DNA of 33,783 nt from a virus. Positions 7,604-13,187 of this stretch are shown in pieces (within the stretch, counting starts at the first letter, position 1; each line of letters starts with the position of its first letter). Location: positions 1-33,783 of the IMG/VR virus record IMGVR_UViG_3300046009_003669; one strand, 5' to 3'. The notes under the pieces were generated by a model. The model was not told where the DNA came from. It saw only the letters and a list, made by a program, of their open reading frames with translations, and made no database searches. The translations under genes and the position numbers were made by a program.

Positions 7604-7743
7604 TAGTCCCCCGTTACTGCTTGGTAAACTGTCGAAATAGTGTCGACGACGTGCAATAGTGCATACATCATCGCGAATGTCAAAGCCGCAATCGTGAGGT
7701 AGCCGATGACCTCAGCAACACGGACGGCGATGCGAGCTTTCAC
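7603..7743 (-). CDS. Small single-span membrane peptide (about 46 aa)
   Basis: A short frame begins at GTG 7743 (KARIAVRVAEVIGYLTIAAL…) and ends at TAA 7605-7603. Residues from about 11 to 33 (VIGYLTIAALTFAMMYALLH) form one clear transmembrane helix after a basic N-terminus, followed by a polar tail. The GTG overlaps the preceding gene's TGA (GTGA) and its TAA overlaps the VapE ATG (TAATG), so it fits exactly between two coupled genes. An in-frame ATG at 7755 is an alternative start (50 aa). The GGGGG run just upstream of the GTG could serve as ribosome site. Function is unknown; an early membrane-acting peptide is plausible. Confidence 0.6.
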   Translation of the reverse strand: MKARIAVRVAEVIGYLTIAALTFAMMYALLHVVDTISTVYQAVTGD

Positions 7744-7940
7744 GCATGCCCCCATACAACGTGGTCGTCGTCCTGATCATCGCTATCGACTTCGACTACA
7801 ATCCATTGCGGAAACGGCACGTCCTTAAAACGATTTAGCTGTTCGCACCGCGCTTCGGCGCTGCTAAGGGTAGGGTATTGACTGTGCACAGTGTAGTCGT
7901 CAGCGTTAACGATTTGGTATCGGGCTGGTGCGTCAATCAT
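7740..7940 (-). CDS. Small unknown protein
   Basis: A 66-aa soluble protein (MIDAPARYQIVNADDYTVHS…) with a pattern seen in small phage proteins that read as a short beta-alpha-beta fold: strand RYQIVNAD, helix SSAEARCEQLNRF, strand WIVVEVDS, then an acidic end (DDQDDDHVVWGHA). No function can be assigned. ATG 7940 lies in an ATGA overlap with a ten-codon mini-frame (7969-7937), and the stop overlaps the downstream membrane peptide start. Confidence 0.65.
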   Translation of the reverse strand: MIDAPARYQIVNADDYTVHSQYPTLSSAEARCEQLNRFKDVPFPQWIVVEVDSDDQDDDHVVWGHA

Positions 7941-7965
7941 AGCGTCACCGTTTTGCGTTTGTTGT

Positions 7966-8334
7966 TCATACGGACTCCGTAGTTATCGGCTCCCATGTGG
8001 CGAGCCGGAATTGTGTGTAGTACTCGTGATACTTGGCAGTATATTTTATGACCTCCGTTTCGACCTGGTAACCACGTTTACGCAGCGTCGCGATACACCA
8101 TCTAAGCACGGTCGGTGACATCTTCCATAGCTCCCGAGCCATGACTGTTGACAGCCATTCCCCGGAACGCATGTAGTCGAAGACTTGTTGAATTATGCCG
8201 TGGTTGTTCTTGTGGTCGGCATACAAGTAGATTCTGACGTCGGGTGCTGAGGGCCTTGCAGACTGTGCACGTTCTCGGAACATCGCGGCGGCCTGGTCGG
8301 TGTAGATGAGTCTGGTGGCCCACTTGGTTTTCAT
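7966..8334 (-). CDS. Winged-helix-like DNA-binding protein
   Basis: In this 122-aa protein, residues about 48-95 (IQQVFDYMRSGEWLSTVMAR, then ELWKMSPTVLRWCIATLRKR, then GYQVETEVI) read as a winged helix: three helices with a recognition helix at MSPTVLRWCIATLRKR and a wing strand after it. The N-terminal part is basic. A regulator of early genes or a replication accessory is possible, but no ligand or partner is visible. It starts at ATG 8334 in a GGGAGTAACGCCATGA junction, which provides both a ribosome site and the stop of the previous gene. Confidence 0.65.
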   Translation of the reverse strand: MKTKWATRLIYTDQAAAMFRERAQSARPSAPDVRIYLYADHKNNHGIIQQVFDYMRSGEWLSTVMARELWKMSPTVLRWCIATLRKRGYQVETEVIKYTAKYHEYYTQFRLATWEPITTESV

Positions 8335-8345
8335 GGCGTTACTCC
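8331..8345 (-). repeat. Repeated 15-bp stop/start junction, copy 1
   Basis: On the minus strand GGAGTAACGCCATGA encodes the end of one gene (Gly-Val-Thr-Pro-stop), the ribosome site (GGAG) and the start ATG of the next. The identical 15 bases occur at 8558-8572, at the junction one gene upstream. Confidence 0.8.
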
Positions 8346-8561
8346 CTTGGCTTTGGCGATGGCGGCCTCTGCGAAAGCAATATCACCGTGTTGATCGTAA
8401 CTATCAGGCTCCTCACGTGCAATCGCGGCCGGCAGGATGCGCTGAAGAGCCTCCAGCATTTCAGGGGCGGCGGCGAACAATGGCGTGTACAGTACGTAGT
8501 CACCATTGTTATCTTCGACCATCCTAGGTCCAACCATACCGAAACATTTATATCGTTTCAT
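8331..8561 (-). CDS. Small phage protein with AAPEMLEAL motif
   Basis: A 76-aa protein. ATG 8561 is chosen over a start 23 codons upstream because AGGAG sits about seven bases before it and that ATG overlaps the previous stop (ATGA). The centre reads GDYVLYTPLFAAAPEMLEAL and the end IAFAEAAIAKAKGVTP. This AAPEMLEALQ…AIAKAKG arrangement recurs in many small phage proteins of unknown function. No enzymatic motif is seen. It shares its last residues, GVTP, with the gene upstream because both end in the same 15-bp junction. Confidence 0.75.
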   Translation of the reverse strand: MKRYKCFGMVGPRMVEDNNGDYVLYTPLFAAAPEMLEALQRILPAAIAREEPDSYDQHGDIAFAEAAIAKAKGVTP

Positions 8562-8572
8562 GGCGTTACTCC
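8558..8572 (-). repeat. Repeated 15-bp stop/start junction, copy 2
   Basis: Identical to 8331-8345. It carries the stop of the 123-aa gene, the ribosome site and the ATG of the 76-aa gene. The duplication suggests that one of the two genes was inserted together with, or by recombination at, this junction. Confidence 0.8.
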
Positions 8573-8929
8573 TGTATTGCTGATTTGTTTCACACAAATC
8601 TCGTGATACATCGGTATCCGCTGCATCCACGACTTGTTTCGTTCCCTCTTATTCGGGAGGGTGATCGTCCGTGACGGTGGATGCTTACCAGCCGCCTGCT
8701 TACGTGTTCGGTCAGTGATGCGCACCGCCCAGTAGATCTTACCGTTCGCATTGTAGTGCGCTTCGCCTCTGATGGCCAACCCTTGCCGCAGGTGCTGGGC
8801 TGCGCCTCCGGTGCGTTCGTATAAAAGGATTTCAGCATCTTGAATACCGGCCTGCTTAGCTTCCCGGTAGCGTTCTGCAAATGCCGGATCGGCTGCGGTC
8901 AGCTCTTCAATTTTAGAATCGATCTGCAT
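8558..8929 (-). CDS. Unknown early protein
   Basis: This 123-aa protein is not recognised. The N-terminus (IEELTAADPAFAERYREAKQ) is helical. A segment GEAHYNANGKIYWAVRITDR looks like a beta hairpin, followed by a very basic stretch (RTRKQAAGKHPPSRTITLPN, then KRERNKSW) that could bind nucleic acid. It ends with GVTP inside the repeated 15-bp junction. The gene lies three bases after the next upstream gene. The function is unknown. Confidence 0.65.
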   Translation of the reverse strand: MQIDSKIEELTAADPAFAERYREAKQAGIQDAEILLYERTGGAAQHLRQGLAIRGEAHYNANGKIYWAVRITDRTRKQAAGKHPPSRTITLPNKRERNKSWMQRIPMYHEICVKQISNTGVTP

Positions 8930-8932
8930 GAC

Positions 8933-9391
8933 TCACCTCACGAACGGATTAGTTGCGAGTTGTCCGTAAACGTTGTGGTATTGATACGCACGTGCCACGG
9001 TGTCCTTATCAATACCCAGCGCCTGCAATGCCGTCTGCACATCATTCGCCGCGCGTTGTCTTAGGGCTTCGGTGCGTTCGGCTTCGACACGCCTTCGCAC
9101 CTGTTCCATGAATTCCATGTCTGATATTTGCCCCCGCACTTCGCTAAGCACACGTTGCTCGATAGCCTCGCGCCGTTCTGCTAAGGTCTTGCTACGGGCT
9201 TGCTCGACTTCGGCGGCTACCCTAACCAGAGCCGCAAGCACGTCCCCACCTGGGGGGACGTACTCGTGCGTTGTGGTGTATTTCGTGCCGTCATCGGTTA
9301 GGCTGGGAATGCGTCCCCAGACGTGGCAGTGGCGATCGTTAAGATACTTGTAAAACACTCCGGGCCGGTATGTTTTGAATCCTGTTTTCAT
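8933..9391 (-). CDS. Unknown coiled-coil protein
   Basis: A 152-aa protein starting at ATG 9391, preferred over ATG 9421 because AAGGGG lies at proper spacing just upstream and the longer form would have none. The first 50 residues (TGFKTYRPGVFYKYLNDRHC…) look globular. Residues about 55-130 (VRVAAEVEQARSKTLAERRE, then FMEQVRRRVEAERTEALRQR) are strongly helical, heptad-like and charged, as in a coiled coil. There is no known motif. It follows the SSB-like gene after ten bases and may work with it in recombination, but only position suggests this. Confidence 0.65.
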   Translation of the reverse strand: MKTGFKTYRPGVFYKYLNDRHCHVWGRIPSLTDDGTKYTTTHEYVPPGGDVLAALVRVAAEVEQARSKTLAERREAIEQRVLSEVRGQISDMEFMEQVRRRVEAERTEALRQRAANDVQTALQALGIDKDTVARAYQYHNVYGQLATNPFVR

Positions 9392-9401
9392 AGCTGGCCC
9401 C

Positions 9402-10061
9402 TTAGAACGGTAGCGAGCCATCGTCTTCGTTATCGACGACCGGCACGGTGCTGGTGGTTGGGATAGACGGTGTTTCCTTCTGGCCTGATGTTAGCTTGGG
9501 GCTAACCTTCGCCGCCAGTTCGGCCTCGACAAATACGAGTTGCTTAGTACTGTCAAACATCGTCTGGCCGTTTACCATCATGACTTCGAGGTCAGGCAGT
9601 TGCGTCTTGGTCGGATCAGGACGCATGGACGTGCAATACGGACGCTCCAGTTTGTTACCGTTTTGGTAAACGGTCGCCCCGATGATGGTCTTCTTCGGGT
9701 TGTCGTCTGGGCTGAATGAGTACGGCACGATCTTGATCGCCTGCTTGCCATCGAAGGCCGGGTTGCATAGTGCCAAGATGATGGTCTTGGCGTAACTCGA
9801 TGTGTACTTCATCGTCACAACGTAGCGCTGGTCATCTTCGATGACGATTCGCCACTGCTTGCCGAAGTCACTGTCGGCAGTGCTGATACTTCGCACGATA
9901 CCACTGATAGAATCGGCCACCCACTCGTATACGACGTTACCGTCTTTCGTAGTGCGCGTGGTGGTGGATGCGTTCGGTTCTTTGTATCGCACGCGAAGTT
10001 TGCCCTCCGAGATAGAAACATATACCGCGCTAGTGGTTGGGGTTTCTTGATTCAAACCCAT
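9402..10061 (-). CDS. SSB-like protein with acidic C-terminal tip
   Basis: A 219-aa protein with a beta-rich body (AVYVSISEGKLRVRYKEP, WRIVIEDDQRYVVTMKYTSS, ATVYQNGNKLERPYC) and a Ser/Thr/Pro linker ending in the acidic tip NEDDGSLPF. That tip closely resembles the DD-x-x-PF tail by which bacterial SSB recruits repair and replication proteins. I infer that it coats single-stranded phage DNA and recruits the neighbouring exonuclease or the VapE helicase. The OB fold itself cannot be proven by eye. It starts at ATG 10061 after AGGAGCC, downstream of a terminator-like hairpin (10127-10165). Confidence 0.68.
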   Translation of the reverse strand: MGLNQETPTTSAVYVSISEGKLRVRYKEPNASTTTRTTKDGNVVYEWVADSISGIVRSISTADSDFGKQWRIVIEDDQRYVVTMKYTSSYAKTIILALCNPAFDGKQAIKIVPYSFSPDDNPKKTIIGATVYQNGNKLERPYCTSMRPDPTKTQLPDLEVMMVNGQTMFDSTKQLVFVEAELAAKVSPKLTSGQKETPSIPTTSTVPVVDNEDDGSLPF

Positions 10062-10102
10062 GATGATGGCTCCTGATGGAGTGAATGAAAGGGGGTTATT
10101 TG

Positions 10103-10116
10103 CGGCGTTATCGCCG
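10103..10116. other. Small hairpin upstream of SSB-like gene
   Basis: CGGCG-TTAT-CGCCG is a perfect five-base stem with a four-base loop, followed by the palindrome GTAATTAC. It lies between the terminator-like hairpin and the SSB-like start. Its role is unknown; it could be an operator or a 5' RNA stabiliser. Confidence 0.4.
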
Positions 10117-10126
10117 TAATTACGTC

Positions 10127-10165
10127 AAAAAGTAGCCCCGGCGCGTACACACTACACACCGGGGC
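10127..10165 (-). terminator. Rho-independent terminator after the exonuclease gene
   Basis: On the minus strand GCCCCGG (10165-10159) pairs perfectly with CCGGGGC (10141-10135) around a 17-base loop. It is followed within four bases by five T residues (10131-10127). It lies just after the exonuclease stop and would stop or attenuate transcription ahead of the SSB-like gene. Confidence 0.6.
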
Positions 10166-10170
10166 CGGGG

Positions 10171-11079
10171 TCAGACTCCGGGCGATGTTGATTCGAAAGG
10201 CGCGGTCGTAAGGGGAGCAGACGGGCGGCTTTGCATCGCAGCGGAGTTGTCAAATATACGCGATTGTGTGTTTGCGTACGCTTCTAATATCACCTGATCG
10301 GGGTCGATCTCAACATAGTGCCCATCACCGGGGAGCGTGCCACGAAATAGGAATTTCGACTTCGGCTTGCGTTCGTTGGTGAGCTTGTATAGTTCACTGC
10401 GCAGGCGCGGCACTTCGGGATCGACGTTAAACGTGTTCTCTTTCAAGTTATACGTCGGCGAGCGTCGCCAGTCCTTCGGATGCCAGTTGTAGTGGCGTTC
10501 GACTTGGTACTCCGGCCTCTGCAAGGCCATCTCATTCCACGCCTGACGATACATCTCCGTCTGTACGGCGTGGTCGTCGTAGGACGAAGTCCCGCTCTTA
10601 AAATCGATGATCGACAAATCGCGCTGGCCGGTCTTCGGATCGGTCAGCCAAGCGATCAGGTCACAAGCGCCGGCATAACATAGGTCATCGTGCCATAGCA
10701 TGACTTCAATGCCGAGCGGCTCGACTTTGTAGTCCCTACAAAACTGATCGAAAGAAAGCAAGGCCTTGCTTTGGAAATCCGTCAGCATCGCCAGCTCGAC
10801 GTTGTGCCCCTGCAGATACCGTTCGAAATTCAGGTGCATCTCCGTGCCGCGTTCGGCGGCTTCGTCTCTGAGCTCGTTAGCGTTTTCAATGCCGTGTTTG
10901 GCATACCACGCCATCAGCCCCGGAGGCGTTGGCGATGTGGCCCGAATGATACTTGTGACCGATGGATACCAAATGACCTTCCCGCGTTCGTTTACACGTG
11001 CATATCGACGGTCGCCTGCGTTATGGTCATAGCGGTATAATGGCTCGACGCTGATGGCGTCGTAGATGGTGGGTTTCAT
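10171..11079 (-). CDS. RecB/Cas4-like PD-(D/E)XK exonuclease
   Basis: A 302-aa nuclease of the RecB/Cas4 type. The motifs appear in order: RGTEMH with His82, IEVMLWHDDLCYAGACDLIA with Asp140, LSIIDFKSG with Asp159-x-Lys161, and QTEMYRQAW with the Gln173…Tyr177 motif typical of this subgroup. Such phage enzymes resect double-stranded ends for recombination with an SSB or annealing protein, and the SSB-like gene is the next gene downstream. The C-terminal 30 residues are Ser/Pro/Thr-rich and look disordered. The start ATG 11079 has AGGAGCCACCT ahead. It is separated from the SSB-like gene by a terminator-like hairpin. Confidence 0.88.
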   Translation of the reverse strand: MKPTIYDAISVEPLYRYDHNAGDRRYARVNERGKVIWYPSVTSIIRATSPTPPGLMAWYAKHGIENANELRDEAAERGTEMHLNFERYLQGHNVELAMLTDFQSKALLSFDQFCRDYKVEPLGIEVMLWHDDLCYAGACDLIAWLTDPKTGQRDLSIIDFKSGTSSYDDHAVQTEMYRQAWNEMALQRPEYQVERHYNWHPKDWRRSPTYNLKENTFNVDPEVPRLRSELYKLTNERKPKSKFLFRGTLPGDGHYVEIDPDQVILEAYANTQSRIFDNSAAMQSRPSAPLTTAPFESTSPGV

Positions 11080-11096
11080 AGGTGGCTCCTGTGTGT

Positions 11097-11315
11097 TTAG
11101 TTAAGTTTAGCTCTTTGCGCTTCGTCATCATACCGTTCCCTGCGGTCGGCTTCCGTCACCATGTTCACGACGTCCAGCAGACTGCCGGCCAGTTCCTTGG
11201 GGATGGCCTCCAGTTTCACCAGATGGTTGGCTAGTGTGCACAGCATTGTGTAACTGTTTAGGATAGCCATCTTCTCCTCATGTGAGCGTTCCCGCCATTT
11301 CAGTTCAAAGATCAT
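11097..11315 (-). CDS. Small helical unknown protein
   Basis: A 72-aa protein, almost entirely helical by pattern (HEEKMAILNSYTMLCTLANH, then LVKLEAIPKELAGSLLDVVN) with a charged C-terminus. It has no recognisable motif. It overlaps the small membrane protein gene upstream by four bases (ATGA) and ends 17 bases before the exonuclease start, so it is co-translated with its neighbours. The function is unknown. Confidence 0.6.
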   Translation of the reverse strand: MIFELKWRERSHEEKMAILNSYTMLCTLANHLVKLEAIPKELAGSLLDVVNMVTEADRRERYDDEAQRAKLN

Positions 11316-11536
11316 GGCCGTGCCTCCATCTGAAATACGTCAACGTGAGCGTGCTGAGGCGGCACGTCGGTATAAATCATGCCCAGTAGCAACACGCCAG
11401 CCATGCCCACGATTACGGTCGTGATCACTAGCGAGTAGATACGCTGCTTTGCGGTTCCTCTGAAATACGGCGCAAGTCTGAAATGCTTGCGACCGATAGC
11501 GTCTGTGCACGTCGTGCATTCGATGCCGAGTCTCAT
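11312..11536 (-). CDS. Small membrane protein
   Basis: A 74-aa protein with one strong transmembrane helix at about residues 34-55 (YSLVITTVIVGMAGVLLLGM). The N-terminal part has cysteines at about 7 and 10 in ECTTC and a basic stretch (RKHFRLAPYFRGTAKQR) before the helix, so it probably sits N-in. It starts at ATG 11536 directly after GGGAGCAGACAG, preceded by a seven-unit AC repeat, the same leader type as three other early genes. A frame of 89 codons in another register covers it but is judged a shadow. Confidence 0.62.
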   Translation of the reverse strand: MRLGIECTTCTDAIGRKHFRLAPYFRGTAKQRIYSLVITTVIVGMAGVLLLGMIYTDVPPQHAHVDVFQMEARP

Positions 11537-11566
11537 CTGTCTGCTCCCAAAAGTGTGTGTGTGTGT
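11537..11566 (-). repeat. AC-microsatellite leader of the membrane protein gene
   Basis: On the minus strand, seven AC units (11566-11553) are followed by TTTT, then GGGAGCAGACAG, then ATG. The GGGAGCAGACAG block is identical to that before the gene at 13107. Here there is no conserved hairpin upstream of the repeat. Confidence 0.75.
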
Positions 11567-11605
11567 TATGGGTTGTTATCCCATAACGTGACCAATCTAC
11601 GTAAT

Positions 11606-12280
11606 TCACTGCGGAAATAAAAACGGCAATTCTGCGGCATCCTCACGGACGCGGTGCAGATAGTCGTAGGCTTCGCGAGCATCGGCAAGGGCCTTGCTAT
11701 GATCGGCTATCGTCAGGCCTCCGACGTGGTGGACGTAGGCACGACTGACGAATATACGTGCTCCTGCGGTCGTCATGTCGTGACATTGCACGTTATCCGA
11801 GTACGTATTGCAGTGCGGGAAATCTACCCAAGTCGAGGGCTGGACTACTGAGCATATCGGGGCGATCATCTTGGTTTCACGGATGGCGCTGCCGTCGTTG
11901 TTGCCGATCCACTGCAGGTTCCGCAGAATGTTATCGGCACGGCAAGCGACGTGCCCCCAGTTCGTAATGCCCTGAGCTTCCAATGCGTCGACGTCTTCCA
12001 TTAGGATGCGGTGGGTATCGGGCCGGAATACGATGTCGTCGTTGCAGATAACCACGCGGTCATAGCCAAGGTTGAAAGCCTGATGCACGGCGGCGTTGTA
12101 TGATTCGCCGAATGAAGTTCCTACATTGGGCATCCAGTGATTCGTACCGGCGTACTCACGTTGTGCGTCCGGGTGGCTGATGACCATCGGTATGGTGTGC
12201 AGATAGGCCTGCTTAGATGCGAGCATAACGTCCAGAGTGTTGCGATCGCGTGTGCATACGACGTAACAAGTGAGCTTCAT
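11606..12280 (-). CDS. Glycosyltransferase, GT-A fold (early region)
   Basis: A 224-aa protein that begins like a GT-A enzyme (MKLTCYVVCTRDRNTLDVML). It has the nucleotide-sugar signature VGTSFGESYNAAVHQAFNLG at about 53-72 and the metal-binding VVICNDDIVF at about 76-85, where NDD stands for the usual DxD. The acceptor side (MIAPICSVVQPSTWVDFPHC) shows no family-specific motif. In an early block the substrate could be modified phage DNA bases or a host surface component; the sequence does not decide. It overlaps the 62-aa gene by four bases (ATGA). A second glycosyltransferase of different sequence lies in the tail block at 22077-22820. Confidence 0.8.
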   Translation of the reverse strand: MKLTCYVVCTRDRNTLDVMLASKQAYLHTIPMVISHPDAQREYAGTNHWMPNVGTSFGESYNAAVHQAFNLGYDRVVICNDDIVFRPDTHRILMEDVDALEAQGITNWGHVACRADNILRNLQWIGNNDGSAIRETKMIAPICSVVQPSTWVDFPHCNTYSDNVQCHDMTTAGARIFVSRAYVHHVGGLTIADHSKALADAREAYDYLHRVREDAAELPFLFPQ

Positions 12281-12465
12281 GACGGCCTCCGAGTGTTGAG
12301 GTCTCTCAATTTCGAATCTAATTCTTGGAGCCGGTCGGCGGCTTCAAGTAGAGCGGCCTCAGCTACGCCATCGCCAGTATTAAGAGCGGCGGCGAGAATG
12401 CGCAGGGCTTTGATAAGGGTTTCGGTCGAGCTCCGGCCGGGCGTGTGCTTTGCTTCCGTGCTCAT
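12277..12465 (-). CDS. Small helical unknown protein
   Basis: A 62-aa protein with a polar N-terminus (MSTEAKHTPGRSST), then two helices: LIKALRILAAALN and AEAALLEAADRLQELDSKLR. The AALLEAADRLQEL pattern recurs in small phage proteins of unknown role. It overlaps the 45-aa gene upstream and the glycosyltransferase downstream, each by four bases (ATGA), forming a tightly coupled trio. Confidence 0.65.
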   Translation of the reverse strand: MSTEAKHTPGRSSTETLIKALRILAAALNTGDGVAEAALLEAADRLQELDSKLRDLNTRRPS

Positions 12466-12599
12466 GACTTGCGCCCCTTATCTATCGCCGCGTTGGCGGC
12501 TTTGAGCTTCTGCTCTGCGTCTTTGACGGCTGCGGCAAGGGTCTTGCCAGTGCCGATAATCTTACGACCCCTGCGGTCGAATGTGGTGGCTGTTGCCAT
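12462..12599 (-). CDS. Small basic protein (45 aa)
   Basis: I translated ATG 12599 to TGA 12464-12462: MATATTFDRRGRKIIGTGKT, then a lysine-rich amphipathic helix (LAAAVKDAEQKLKAANAAID) and KGRKS. It is very basic and may bind nucleic acid or an acidic partner. The start follows GGGAGCAGACACC and an AC repeat, and the stop overlaps the next start (ATGA). A 77-codon frame in another register covers the same bases, but the frame here is favoured by the leader, the ribosome site and the overlap. Confidence 0.6.
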   Translation of the reverse strand: MATATTFDRRGRKIIGTGKTLAAAVKDAEQKLKAANAAIDKGRKS

Positions 12600-12653
12600 G
12601 GTGTCTGCTCCCGTGTGTGTGAAAGTTGCGCGTTGTGCAGCCGCGCCCCTGCT
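12600..12653 (-). repeat. Structured AC-repeat leader, copy A
   Basis: On the minus strand: AGCAGGGGCGCG, a nine-base loop, CGCGCAACTTTC, 4.5 AC units (12621-12613), then GGGAGCAGACACC and ATG 12599. GCGCG (12646-12642) and CGCGC (12632-12628) form a perfect five-base stem. Copy B (12852-12916) has the same order and differs by two loop bases, the repeat length and the last few bases. Confidence 0.8.
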
Positions 12654-12659
12654 AAGCTG

Positions 12660-12851
12660 TTATCGCGTTCCGTTCCCTTCGCCATCTGCTGTTTCGGCGT
12701 TATAGATATACTCAAACATGTGACGGTTTGAAGATTGGAATTTTATGTAGGCGCTGTCGAAATACTTTTCAAGCGCTGAAAGTGTGCGCGCTTCGCCAAA
12801 TAACTTGATAAGCTTTTGCGCGACATTGTAATAAGCTGTTAGGCGTGTCAT
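12660..12851 (-). CDS. Small unknown protein (63 aa)
   Basis: The product is MTRLTAYYNVAQKLIKLFGE followed by ARTLSALEKYFDSAYIKFQS and an acidic tail. It is helical, with several aromatic residues, and has no known motif. ATG 12851 is chosen because GGGAGC precedes it and upstream in-frame codons would read straight through the AC repeat (as His-Thr-His-Thr) and back over the previous gene. The gene lies between two copies of the structured AC-repeat leader, as an independent expression unit of the early operon. Confidence 0.65.
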   Translation of the reverse strand: MTRLTAYYNVAQKLIKLFGEARTLSALEKYFDSAYIKFQSSNRHMFEYIYNAETADGEGNGTR

Positions 12852-12916
12852 GTCTGTGCTCCCGTGTGTGTGTGTGTGTGTGTGAAAGTTGCGCGTTATG
12901 CAGTCGCGCCCCTGCT
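12852..12916 (-). repeat. Structured AC-repeat leader, copy B
   Basis: The order is the same as copy A: AGCAGGGGCGCG, a nine-base loop, CGCGCAACTTTC, then 10.5 AC units (12884-12864), GGGAGCACAGAC and ATG 12851. The stem GCGCG/CGCGC (12909-12905 with 12895-12891) is conserved. A second hairpin, CCTGCT (12933-12928) with AGCAGG (12916-12911), spans the stop codon of the upstream gene only in this copy. Confidence 0.8.
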
Positions 12917-12921
12917 GGTAT

Positions 12922-13107
12922 TTACTTAGCAGGTGCGAAAGATGCGTTGTCAAGGTGCTCGACCTTAGCACCGTCGCAAATGAACGCCATCGCTTTGAGT
13001 GCCGACATTGGGAAAACGCGCATTGCGCTACGGCTGTAAGAATAGTAACGCTCGCGGTTTTTCTTGTCGCGCTTGACATAAACCGTGTTCCAAGTTAGCT
13101 TTTCCAT
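12922..13107 (-). CDS. First early gene, small basic protein (61 aa)
   Basis: A 61-aa protein (MEKLTWNTVYVKRDKKNRER, then YYSYSRSAMRVFPMSALKAM). The N-terminal half looks like a beta hairpin with a strongly basic turn (KRDKKNRER); the C-terminal half is mixed. It has no known motif. It is the first gene after the early promoter candidate, so it should be among the first and most strongly made products; small basic first-gene products often target host functions (inference only). The start follows CGGGAGCAGACAG and the longest AC repeat in the window. The stop lies within a hairpin. Confidence 0.65.
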   Translation of the reverse strand: MEKLTWNTVYVKRDKKNRERYYSYSRSAMRVFPMSALKAMAFICDGAKVEHLDNASFAPAK

Positions 13108-13144
13108 CTGTCTGCTCCCGTTGTGTGTGTGTGTGTGTGTGTGT
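13108..13144 (-). repeat. AC-microsatellite leader of the first early gene
   Basis: On the minus strand 11.5 units of AC (13144-13122) precede ACGGGAGCAGACAG and ATG 13107. Because it lies between the promoter candidate and the first start codon, it forms most of the 5' untranslated leader. Dinucleotide runs of this length are prone to slippage. Confidence 0.8.
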
Positions 13145-13158
13145 TGACTGACGTATGC

Positions 13159-13185
13159 AACATAACACTTATTTCAATAATGCAA
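13159..13185 (-). promoter_or_regulatory. Early promoter candidate (extended -10)
   Basis: On the minus strand TTGCAT (13185-13180) is followed, 15 bases later, by TATGTT (13164-13159) preceded by TGT, an extended -10 pattern. The surrounding A/T-rich tract (eight T on the plus strand at 13190-13197) could act as an UP element. It is the only clear gap before the early genes and lies just after a terminator. Confidence 0.5.
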
Positions 13186-13187
13186 AC

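Noticed and set aside
11340-11609. 89-codon minus-strand frame overlapping the small membrane protein
   Set aside because: It reads through the AC repeat (His-Thr-His-Thr) and has no ribosome site, while the other frame has the shared leader and a clear transmembrane helix.
12482-12715. 77-codon minus-strand frame near the 45-aa gene
   Set aside because: It covers the AC-repeat leader and is out of frame with the start that follows GGGAGCAGACACC; the product is low-complexity and unlike a folded protein.
12852-13079. N-terminal extension of the 63-aa gene to 139 codons
   Set aside because: The extension lies over the preceding gene and translates the AC repeat. The internal ATG at 12851 has the ribosome site.
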